Source: Sitta carolinensis
Taxonomy: Eukaryota > Chordata > Aves > Passeriformes > Sittidae
Length of the DNA stretch: 64,000 nucleotides
Direction: 5' to 3'
Assembly: GCA_032173965.1 (NCBI GenBank)
Contig: CM063288.1
Location: 23,344,001-23,408,000 of the forward strand
Shown here: one piece after another, positions 39,783 through 50,934 of the stretch
Numbering within the stretch: the first letter of the stretch is position 1
How the letters are laid out: each line of letters begins with the position of its first letter
Position numbers and translations under genes: made by a program
The notes under the pieces: model-generated
Database searches by the model: none
What the model was told of the DNA's origin: nothing
The model's input: only the letters and a program-made list of their open reading frames with translations

Positions 39783-42700
39783 TGTTATCCACATCTCCTT
39801 GGCCTGAAATAAGGTTTGAAGGGAGGAGATCATTGAACAATTCACTCACTGAATTACCGGGATGAACAGAAGGGCCTTTTTCAGTGTATTAGCAGAAAAG
39901 TTACTGAATAGAAAGTCAGATAAAAGCTCCAGAAAGAACAAGTTTCAAAACACTGTTCTTCACAGAAAGCATTTTCTTTAGGTTCACAGTTCTATAGAGG
40001 AATAAAGCACACACACGTGCACAATTAATTGTTTTTCTTATGGTGGAAAAGATGAACACTTTGAGTAATATCTGCCATAAAGACAATAACAGGACAGCAA
40101 TTAACCTACTAGTGATCACAGCCTTTACAGATTTTTAAGTACTCTGTCCTGCATCTCAGCACCACTCACAAAACCCCACAACAAAACAAACAACAAAGAG
40201 CATTAGATTATTTCTTCACACTCATTAAGATGGAGTTAGTCAACTTGGATAAAATATTTAAAAAAAATTTTTGTTCTATCTGCACATTTACTGAATAATG
40301 AGACTCTAATGGCTGTCAGATGAAATACCTACTTTCTCACCAGTTGTGCAGTCTACTGAGAAATGAGGCTGAAAACCCCGTAGGGCTCTGTTCTAGAAAA
40401 ATTCCACTGAAAACTACATGCAAATCAGACAGCACAGTGTATCTATTAACTCTTTGGTCACTTTTAGTTTTTGTAAAATGTTTTTTCTTGTACTTCAGCC
40501 CTGTATGAAAAAGAGCTACATTTTATATAATGAAATAAATGCGTTTGACACATTCTGAAGAGAGTAAATTTTCTCGCTATATAAAGATGAGAAAAAAGTG
40601 GAAGTTATAAAGCTTTTCCTCTCAAACACAAACGTGCTCTCATATAAGCTGCAGCATATTGTCTCAAGATACTGAAGCTACATCAGGAAATGTCTGGATG
40701 AATGTGCAATATTAGGTGAACTCAGTAGCTAGAATGATTATTTGATTAAATGCATCACTAATCTCCAACAGGCTGAACGAAAGTATCTTTTAATTTCAGA
40801 AGTATTGCTTACCTGGCTATGTTTACAGCAGTGATGCTGACAACTTCTTGGATATTTTATTTCTGATGTGTCATACCAAAGGCTCTTACAAGACCTGTAT
40901 TTTCTTATTAGAATTAGAAAATATTCAGAAGTACATGTAGTTCTGCAAGTGTAAAACCTTGCCCTGTAAAATCCGTTCCTGTACTCATTTGTACACCTTT
41001 CTGAACTGAAAGTTCCTGCTGCTTCAATTACTGGGTTGTCAAAGGTGATCCTGCTGTATTACCTATGATTTTTAATCAATTACTTACACATTTGGAGATT
41101 CTTAGGGAATTGGTTTAGGTTGGCTGACTAGTGTCCGTTTTACAAGACGAGATCAAGAAAAATCTGTATGCACTCATTAGCAGGGAGGAAGAAAAAGATA
41201 CGTTGGCACATACATATAACACAGTAAAACAGCTGCAAAATTCTTATGTATAAACGAAGGGCATTCACATTTCAAAAGCCTCTTATTTAATAGTTCAACG
41301 CAATGCAACTTCTCAGTGCAAAGCTAGAGAAATTAAAATTGGTTGATTTTGTACTGTTAGCCAATATGCAGGAGTGTATGTAGTATGTCCGGAGCAAACA
41401 AGCTTTGAACACTCATTTCAGGCCATTTGCACTGTGTCTCCATGTCACCTGCTGATCTTTAATGATATTACACAGAATGCATGTTGTATCAGACTTCTCT
41501 TTTCCTATTTGAAAAAAGATTATTACAATTTCCAGCTTCCTCCTCTGCTAGTTTTCAGACCTAATAGGATGTAACTGTGGCAAATACAGCATGTTACTTC
41601 TGGAGCAAATCAACTTGTCTACAAATGCCAATACAGAGAAATTTCCTAATTTTCAATGCCAATATCTAATTTCTCAGTGACATGTTGACAGGTTGGGAAA
41701 GCAATCACTAGAAGTTTGTTCATAAAACTCAGCAGTGTCAGTAGCACTACAGTGCTGGCAATTGAAAACAGGGTGGATCTAAAACACAGCTAGGAAGTGT
41801 GAATGCTGGTTTAAAAAGTATCCATAAAGGGAGATCATCCAAAATCTCAGTCTTCCTGGGTCCTGTTGCTTTATAGCCAGGCATATTTACTGTCATATTT
41901 TCTGAGCTATGCCAGTCTGTTTGGGCTGGAATAGGAAAATTTGTGAGTTGGAAAATTTTAATACAGTGTGAGCAAAGCTTGAAATACAGTATAAGGTTTG
42001 CTATTACAAAATATGACTCTCCTCTGAGTGAAAGCGAAAGTTTTTTGCTGGCTATAAACTTATCTTTTTTTCTGACACCAGACATCTATTATTTTGAAAA
42101 TATTTTATATTCCCATTCCAAATTCTGCCATGTCTATTTCTTATGTCCTAGAATGCAATCTTTCTATAGTATTGCACTGCCTTTTAAACTTTTAATAATA
42201 TAGGAATGCTTAGAAAAATAACCTTCAAAGATTATAACAAGCATACAGTATTTTTCACAGAGATCCTTCACTTCTGCTTAGTTTCAGTTCATCATCTCAG
42301 CTGTAAAAATAACATTGGCTCCACCATTTATGAATCTGAAATATATGACTAGAAACATATTTCACTCGCTGCTCCTGCAAAACAAAAATCTTAAAACTCT
42401 ATGCACAGATGCTGTTTTGGAACTTAATATGAAATTTATGGGTGTCTAAATAAAAGAATCAAGGAGAACTGACATACTCTGCAAGTAAATTCTCATGGGC
42501 CTGTGTCTGAACTATTCACTTGGTACTTGCCCAGGCAGAACTGCAGTTATAGTCAGCTATGAAACACTCGTCTTCATTTCAGTTAAATGACATCTATAAT
42601 TGTGCATTCTCACCCACTTTTGTAGCAGGTTTGCCTGAGCACTGTGAATATTCAGTCATGCCCTCAAGGTTTGGCAAATAAATTGCATTTCAGATATAAC

Positions 42701-45700
42701 TTGTCTAACCAACACTAAAATATTTTCACTCTCCTTGAAAACAAGTAATAAGAAAATAATGAGTAGCCTAATGTTTGTATAAATAATTTTTCTACTATAG
42801 GAAATGGAATGTATTTCCCCCTTCACCACTGAAGCAGCATTGGTCCTGACCCATTCTTTTATATTTGGACATTAAATTAATTCCAGGGCTCAGAGAAAAG
42901 GAGAAAACTTAAATTTTGGAGCTTCAACACAGTCTTTAAATTCGAACAATTGAACACAGAGAAAACTTCATTCAACCACCAATTATATGAATAATCATCA
43001 GAATCCTATTATTTATTCTCTGATACCAGTGAAAAATACATATCTGGTATCAGAAGAACTGCCTTATTTCCTTAGGGATATGTTGAATCAATAAGTGTTG
43101 TGAAAGTATTAAACACAATTGAAATTATTTCTCCCAGGGTTGTTAAAAGACCCAACAGAACCAGCCAGTGTCTTTTTAGCAAGTTATTTTGTTATTTCAT
43201 ACTCACTATCATTCCATTATCATCTTCATCCTATTAAATAAAAATCCTCTTGGGATATTCAATAAGCAATTCTATATTCAATCATTAACAGAACAAACAA
43301 GAAAAAAAGATGCCTGATTTCATAGTATAAAAGAAGTGCTGAAAGATTCAATGTACATGAAAGGATTCTTTAAATGACTACATACATCTAGCTAAAAAAA
43401 TCCCAGTAGCTGATAGCATCCCTGGCCCTGCTGCCATCATCAGCACCACTAGTAGAGTCAATTTTGCTGGGCCAAAAGCCTGTCTCTACTTCTTGAAAAA
43501 AGAAAAGCTTTCTGCCATTTTAAGAACGCTGGTAAAAAAAAAAATGCTTTGAAATTCACATTGTTAGAACTTGAGTAAGTAGAAATACTAGAGGTGTAGG
43601 GTTTTAGTGACACAGGACATGAGTGCTCAGGCACAGAGCAGAACACCCAAAATAGTCTTATTTCACCTTACAATATATTTTTGATCCCAAGCTTATGCTT
43701 ATTTTACTGCAGGAAAAGAAAAACCTTACCATTCCTTCAAAAGAAAATCCTAGTTTCATATATTTCTGACTGCTGTAATAACTGGAGAGAGAAAGGTTTG
43801 GCCTTTTTCAGTATGAACAAGAATTGCAACAGCTCATCAGTGTACGTGTGTCAGCTGCAGAGCTTGTTTTTCAGTTAATGGCACCTATAATCAGTTTTCA
43901 GTAGAGGTGCAGAATTTGAAACGTGCTAACATTTAGACACACCAAAGATTTCCAGGAGCTTATCAACAGCAAAATGCACAGTATGACTGGTTTTCCATTT
44001 AGATTTAGACATACATAGAAAGATAAAGTTTGAATATCCACTTTTGAAAAGTATGAACAGTAAGGCTGTCAGGGAAGAAAGTGTTTAAAGATCCCAACCT
44101 ATTATAATGATTTCCTGTTAACAGATTTTGATTTGCTAATTTTTCTTTTGGATCACCTTTCATCCTAAGAGCATAAACCAAACAGCAACTTCCTGAAATT
44201 GCTGCTGAAATTACCTGTGAGAAAAAGCCCAGAAGCTATTTACTACTAAATCAAATATGAATTTGATGAACATTTATTGAATCATATTTTAGATTATAAA
44301 TTGTAAAAGCACTGTGGTCAAGCGGAAAATTCTATACTGTGCCATTACCTCTCTTTTGGGGATAGAGTTTCAACAGATGGCAATATAGAAGGATCAGATC
44401 TTCATATGGCTGTGAAACATTGTATCAAAAAGGAACAGATTTGCCATCTTCAGAGGATGTAATGGAAAAATGCCCTTGAAATGACTCTCCTTGGTGGTTG
44501 AATAAGATTGAATTTACTACTTAGTTGACTGTAAACTAATACCTTTATCTAACAGAAATATGCTTGTGCTAAGCAGGCACTATCTGAATCCACATAAACA
44601 CAGATGCATTTCATAGAGTATAGCTTCAGCAGAATTCTTTATGTCAGCATCAATGTGAAGAACTGATGAGGCTCATCAGTAGCTTTTGAAGGAGGCCAGA
44701 CATAAGCACAAGCATCTTTGAAGGGCATAAGGCAGAACCTCTAACTAGGGCACAGTGACACTTGGGGACACCAAGCCAAACACATCCTTGTCTTGTTCCT
44801 CTCTTAGAGCGTGTTCCTAACCCTGCCCTACCCTCAAGATTCAACTTTGTCACAACCTGCTTCCATATCTAGAGGACTTCAGTACACTACACAAAATTAA
44901 AAGATTGAAGAATAGTTGGAAACATTGTAGCTTTGAGGTTCTTATAATGGTATCTGTGTGACAAATAACCCCGAGTTTTCCAGGACAGATACACCACAGT
45001 TCAGCTGGGAAGGCTGTATATCTCTGGCTCCTAGCTGCTTCTGAAGAACCATGCTTATTTGAGCAATGTAAACAAGCTATTCCTTTAAAATGTGTGGAAA
45101 ACAAGGTGGTAAATGGAAACAAATGTTAAGGTGAAAAGGGATATTGCTAAGAGATCTTGTGTTGTTTTTTGCATTAGTCCAAGTAAAGAGTTGCATATGT
45201 AAAAGTTAGAATTCAAGCCCTGGCAGGAAAAAATAAGCGATCGGAGCAAGATGAGTAAGGGAGAGTCCTGATGGTGGACTCATGAAACTGAGCCCTCCAC
45301 TGGGATATTTCACCTCATTGGTAGTTGATGAATACACAGCACTGGCAATGGGGACACTGCAGAAATCCAACCCATCATAAGCTTCCTGAGTAAATGCGAT
45401 TCAACATGTTTTAGGAATAAAAGGAAAAAAACGTCAGTTTTGTTGTGAAAGCATCCACAGATAGCCTGTGATGAACTAAAACCCACAAACAAGACCACAA
45501 GGTCCACTTTTCTAAGTCTGAGAAAGCTTGGAGTTGCTAATCCTGTCTAAGGGGACAACTAATTACCATATGTCAACATGACATTAAGTCATTTATTAGG
45601 TCAAGCAACAGGTCCAGGTTATTTTCTAAATGTGATCCAGCTCACTCAGTGTCAGACACTGTGCCACACTCTGGCATAACAGTGTTCCTCAGAATAACCT

Positions 45701-48403
45701 CCAGCTCTTTTGAGTTATGCAGCTGTAACAACTGGAAAAACTCTTACAGGACCCACTTAGGATCAAGAAACTGGCAAAAACTTTTTGTCACAGCCCTTTC
45801 CTGCTGTTCTTTCCATACACAGCAGATCAGCCCAGGACTGCTCATTTTCTGGAATGTCATCACTATGACCCTGTGCACTGCCTGTTGAGATGTCCTGATA
45901 CAGTGCCCAGAACAAAGCTGTAGTACAAGGGGTCAGGATTTGAAACAGGCTCTAGCATTTGGCTTAGTTAGCTGTGTAATGTTCTCTGTTCCTGTACCAG
46001 CTGAACAAAGTGGGGCTTCATAGAGCATCCAACAGGTTTCTCTCTACCTACTTATTCCCAAGTATCATAGTCTTCTCTTACTGCAATGCAGACTGAACCT
46101 GAAATGCCCATACTTATCATTTCACAAGCAGGCACAAGGCCAATAGAGCATACAGTGAATGATCAAAGGCCAAAACAGTCTATCTTTTATAATCTGAAAT
46201 ATGGTTTTTACTCTTGAGTAGTTTAAAACAGTTTGCATTTACTTTCCAATTTTCATATCAAAGCAAAAAGTTGATACCACATCATTTGTATGCTTAATTT
46301 TGAACTATTTATTTTGATTTAGAAGTAGGATCAAAGAATTCCACTTTGCTTGATAAGTACACAGAGACATTTCAATCCAGTCATTATCATATGCATTCCT
46401 GAAGGATTCATCACTAAGCATCTAGACTATGTTGACCTGGGGTCACAGACACCATCTTCTATCTCATTCTTAGACTTATATTTAAACCACACTTCTATAA
46501 ATATTCTAAACTGTGTTATGTACTGGTTACTACCCTTGCCCTTTCCTAAAGCAATGTCATACATATACGTATCCTTGTGTGTAGCCATCTTGAAAACCCT
46601 GGGCTTCCACTAGGAAGGAAGGAAATCTTTGCCACTACTCTGAGTTTGCATGGGTAAGTTTTGGTAGTGGGAGGGCTACAGAGGTGGCTTCTGTGAGAAG
46701 CTGTCAGAAGTTTCCCTTATGCTTGACAGAACTTGACTCATAAGCTTTTTGCTGTATTTTCTCTCCCCTGCCCAGCTGGGAGTGGTAGAGTGGCTTTGTG
46801 GGCACCTGGCATCCAACCAGGATCAACCCACCACAGCAAGAGCAGGACCCCAGTGCTATTAACACAGCTGTCCTGTAACCACATCTCAAAGCAGCTACAA
46901 AAAAGCTTGCAGGGTCACAGTAGTGGTTTTCTAGCATATAAAACTGTTACGCATCCACTACTGGACTCTTCCTGTGTGGTTTGAGAACTGTGTGGGAGAC
47001 AGGTTATGGGTACAGCCCCTACGGCCACCTGCAATCTGCAAATACCTATCAGGACAAGCAGAGATGGTCCACTCACAGCAGGAGAAAAACAACTTTGTCA
47101 CAGGACCTGTGGTGACTTTTTCCTCTCTGCAGAGTGAATGGGGTAACGTGGTGGCATTTACAAGTACAAATAAATAAGTATATTCTGAACAGCAAGGAGT
47201 TGCGAGCTCAGACAATGAGGTTACAAAGTAGGCTAACAAAGCTAGAGTACAAACTTGTTCAGTTAAATCCATTGATATCCACTTAGGGTGCAGCCACCTG
47301 CATCATTCCTACACTGTGGCTTTATCATTATATGTTTGCTGACGATCAATTTACAAATGCCATTTCCAAGTCACACTAACAACAACAGGGAAGAACTCTC
47401 TCTTGCAATGTGGGCATTGTCATGCTCAGACCGTAGTCATGTTTTTCCATTTGGCTGAGGCCACTTTTGTCTACAAGAGCCCACATCTTTCTTGAAATAT
47501 TAAAAAAACCCTTAAACATTAATTTAACTTTTTTAGTTCTACCAGCAGCCATATTTCCCAAGCTGAAAGGAACAGCTGTAGAGAGATCGCTGCATCATAC
47601 GTTTTGAAAAATAAGGACTGGATGAATTTTTGGTTTACCTTTAATAGATTCATCACTAGCTGAACTAACTGTGAAATTATTTTTCCTGTTAGTACTACAG
47701 TGGTAACTTCTGACAAGCAAGTGTTTTGGAGTTCATGATGTCTGACTCAAAGGACACATCGCTCTGTAGGAAACTTAACCTGACATTTTCAATATTTAAC
47801 AACTGTTTTGTCTGGGGAGCTCCAAATCATTCGTCATTCTCTCATTCAAAATGACAGCACGCCAGAAAGGGTGCTACTCATGACAGTTGAGGCCCTTTAT
47901 TATCACACCTACGAAAGAGAATAATTGCAGATTATCAGTTCACTCTAATGCTCCCTACCCTTTCTGCACTAATGGAAGTACAGCAGCTAAAAAAAAAAGA
48001 TCACAAGAACTTATAACTGTTTACTCTGTCTAGTTTCTTTTTCTATTTTTCCATACACTAGAAAAGGACACCAAAAATTATTTACTATTTGATGAGCATT
48101 TCTCAGGAATTCTCCAAAGTACAGTGGCTAAACAACAGCTTTCCAAGTGGTAGAATTTAATTCTCTTCCTTGATTTCATTTAGTTTACGTACTTCTAAAG
48201 CAATTTTTCAGACCTACAGCACACATACACACTTTCAAATGTCCCATCCTGAAGGCAAGGTCAAGCAAAACAGAGCTCATATCTCACATGGCAGTATTTT
48301 TCAGAATAGACCATAAGTTAGGACTTCTACCTAGGTGCCAATTTTCATCAATTATATAGGATTTATAGGATTAAAATACCTACATCTTTTTCCTCTTTTT
48401 CTT

Positions 48404-48405
<2 letters not shown>

Positions 48406-48447
<42 letters not shown>
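48406..48447. repeat. Poly-T tract (42)
   Basis: The longest homopolymer of the window, preceded by a T/C-rich stretch. Confidence 0.95.
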
Positions 48448-48448
<1 letters not shown>

Positions 48449-48721
48449 TACACTAGGCCATACAGTTAAAATTGTGAAGACATGGCCAGAAAACAACAAA
48501 AATAGGAACAGATGATATGACAATAAGTCTCATTTCCTCTGGAAATCAGGATGAAAACCAACACAAATACACACATGAACAGAAATTCTTAGCATTATAG
48601 ATATTCCAAGGAAAATGAAAATACTTTTGAAAAGTTAATATTTAGTATTAGTGCATTTCTCAGAGAAAGAAAGCTGTGTTAAAAGATTCAGAAAAAATAA
48701 GTTAATTTTTTGCTCCAGCCA

Positions 48722-48807
48722 ACCAAAAAAAACCTCCCAAAACCAAACCAAACCAACCAACTAACCAAAAAAACCCCTGAAAAAACCCTTAACCCCCCTC
48801 CCCAGCA
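48722..48807. repeat. A/C-rich low-complexity tract with (CCAAA)n-like core
   Basis: Repeated accaa/ccaaa units and C-runs between A-runs, about 280 bases after the 42-T tract. Confidence 0.85.
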
Positions 48808-50263
48808 AAACACTACCCAATAGCAACTTAGTGACTGCTCTAGTTTCAATAAGCATTATGTTAAGGAGATAAACACATGTCAATGAGTAGATGGGCAACA
48901 GTTTCTGTATGGGAAACTGTAACAGAATAAAACTATGGTTTGTTCCAAGTCTGGTAAAACCCCCATTAATTCAAGTTGTTTCCATTCTCTGTGACCATCT
49001 TCCCTTCAAATGCAGAAGATTTGCTCCAAGTTGAGGTTTTTTCCTCCTAAACATCCCATCCTCACTCTCCTGTACAGCAGTAATAGGCTCTGAGGAGCCT
49101 GCTTTCCACAGAGAATCTCACTGTTCTCCTGATGGGAAGAAAGTGTTCAACTAAACTGATACTGGGATTTATTTTAAATGTAGAAACAGTTTCAGTGGTG
49201 TAATCCAACAGACACAGATGGTAATCTGTCTAATTTGTACAGAGCAATTAATAACATAACACACTGTCAAAATGGGGCAATTAAAAAAAATATCAAGAGC
49301 AGGTTTCCCTTTTGACTGGTTGTATTATTTTATCAAAAACTGAATGTAGATTTTAGATACATTGCAGAGGAAAGAGAAGAATTAATTCAATTTAGACTTC
49401 ATAGTCCGGCAAAGGAAACACAAAATAGCTCCAGACGGTTTCTGGAAGAGAAAGATGGGTTTTGAAAGAGATGATGAAACTTTTGCTACCTAGACCTCAA
49501 CGCTTGGCTTTGGAGTGTGAGTGCATTATAAAATTATGTTACCACAGATGAATTCTTAACATGTTAAATCTTCTAAAGTCTTAACTGATATTTTACTTTG
49601 GCAGTTGTCTGAGTTCTCAACATGTACACCTGGACCAGTAAGTCATCTTAAAGCTATTTTTGATATTTCAGAGAGTAAAATATTTATCAAATATTTTAAA
49701 TCTCTTTCTTTCAGTAGTCTGCCTTATATTTAGATCAATGGCAAATTGCTGCTGTTTTATAATAGCATGTCTTGTTTACCTGAAGATGCTACTTGACTTC
49801 GCTCATCTTTCTCAAAACTAAAATGTGATTTGCTAGGTAAATCAACCTAAAATTTGGCAGCCACTGTCATTATCAAGGACAAGATAGTTTTGAAGCTGCT
49901 GTAAAAGCAGTAGAATTATGAATAGACACTGATACTTTTTTTGAGTTGGATTTTTTTTTTTTTTTGGTATTTTTAATGCACATGTCAAAAAACTGTTTTT
50001 CACTTCATGGCACCTGAGTCAAGACGAGCTCTGGGGAAGATGATAATAAATGGCTCCCTAGGCAGAAGCAAATTTATCAGCAGTAGTCTACTGGACTGCC
50101 CATTGGGAAAACCACTGCAGGGTCCTTCTCCTGAATAACGCTCAGTGAGTTCATGGAAGTCTCCTGTTCCATTCAGTAATACAACAGTGACAGAGCAGAA
50201 ACTCAAGCTATTCTACTGTTATTAGTGTGGCTGATCTTCCTCAGATTACTCATCCGGAGGGTA

Positions 50264-50303
50264 TTAAAAAAAAAAAAAAAAGAAAAAAGAAAAAGAAAAA
50301 AGA
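50264..50303. repeat. A-rich (A5G)n-like simple sequence
   Basis: A 17-base or so A-run followed by gaaaaa-type units. Confidence 0.9.
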
Positions 50304-50391
50304 AGTTATGTTGAAGCACTAATGAGCTATGAAAGTCAGGGCCATGAGGCTTCACATTTCTGTAAATGTGTTTTCCTATTAGAGCAATATC

Positions 50392-50437
50392 GTCTTATTC
50401 AGAAAGGAAAAATTGTCTTATTCAAAAAGGAAAAAAC
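50392..50437. repeat. 23-bp tandem duplication
   Basis: Two copies of a unit beginning gtcttattc and containing aaaggaaaaa, with few mismatches, about 335 bases from the weak-donor exon on its intron side. Confidence 0.85.
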
Positions 50438-50765
50438 AAAAGTTTCTTGTGCTTCAGCTAAATATATAACCTCAGAATTCACCCTTAACCCAAATCCATC
50501 CACTATTACCATAAGAACATCCATACTTTTAAATTGTAAATTTCATAGCTTTTTTAAAAAAATACACTTTAGCATTCAGGGGCACCAGTTGTTTCACAGA
50601 TGCGAAAACGCAATTTGAGAGTATCAAAACAAATCAATTCTGTACCAGAAAGCACAGCAAATAGATTAGAAAAGACAAGTTATGGATCACTATCACGTAA
50701 CCAAATTCTCTCATACGAACACAAAAGAAGGAGAAAGTAAAGGATGTATAGAACAAAAAGTTTTC

Positions 50766-50772
50766 ATTGACC
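50766..50772 (-). promoter_or_regulatory. ZNF385B: Weak 5' splice site
   Basis: The exon/intron boundary reads CAG/gtcaat. The invariant GT and the exonic CAG are present, but +3 is C and +5 is A instead of R and G. The reading frame and family alignment require the exon to end here, and no better GTRAG is seen in the next few dozen bases. The other donors in the window read gtgagt, gtaact and gtaagt. Confidence 0.75.
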
Positions 50773-50934
50773 TGATTTGTCAGAGATGTTGGCTGTGACT
50801 GGCGTGGTGGAGCAGCCCGTGTTAACCTTTGCGCTGTCCTTGGAAGAACCAGCTTTGGGCTTGTTTTTCGTTGCCTCTAGTGCTTTGACCTTCTTGGCAT
50901 GTTTACTTCCTTTGTAGTGGGCCTCGGCCTGGCT
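50772..50934 (-). CDS. ZNF385B: ZNF385B internal coding exon (second half of a zinc finger plus linker)
   Basis: This 163-nt minus-strand exon encodes 54 residues plus one base of the next codon. It opens in phase 0 with SQAEAHYKGSKHAKKVKALE, the C-terminal half of a matrin/U1C-like C2H2 finger: the two histidines are five residues apart (H-YKGSK-H). The Cys pair of this finger must lie in the preceding exon, outside the window. A Lys/Ser/Thr-rich linker follows, ending near SDKS. The acceptor is a good ctcctttgtag/AGC. The donor reads CAG/gtcaat, a poor match to GTRAGT. The leftover G joins AA of the next exon to give Glu. The sequence fits ZNF385B as I recall it (KALxATKNKPK) better than its paralogue ZNF385D. 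Family members are nuclear proteins whose fingers bind structured or double-stranded RNA and p53-pathway partners; that role is family knowledge and is not shown here. Confidence 0.93.

Larger units (their letters stand above)
32829..50771 (-). other. ZNF385B: ZNF385B long intron (about 17.9 kb)
   Basis: This intron lies between the exon ending SDKS and the linker exon. It holds a solo LTR (39482-39776), T-homopolymers (36715-36748, 48406-48447), an A-run near 33200, A-rich simple sequence (50264-50303), A/C-rich low-complexity sequence (48722-48807), a 20-bp palindrome (36120-36139) and a short tandem duplication (50392-50437). Open frames such as 34670-35086, 35459-35914 and 37531-37995 lack recognisable domains, and no splice-consistent additional exon was found. 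The remainder looks like unique AT-rich sequence. Confidence 0.8.

Noticed and set aside
28362..50934. Assignment to the paralogue ZNF385D
   Set aside because: The finger and linker residues (for example EARNGAGPIKSYPRPG and SQLEAHNTG) and the C-terminal tail fit recalled ZNF385B better than ZNF385D.
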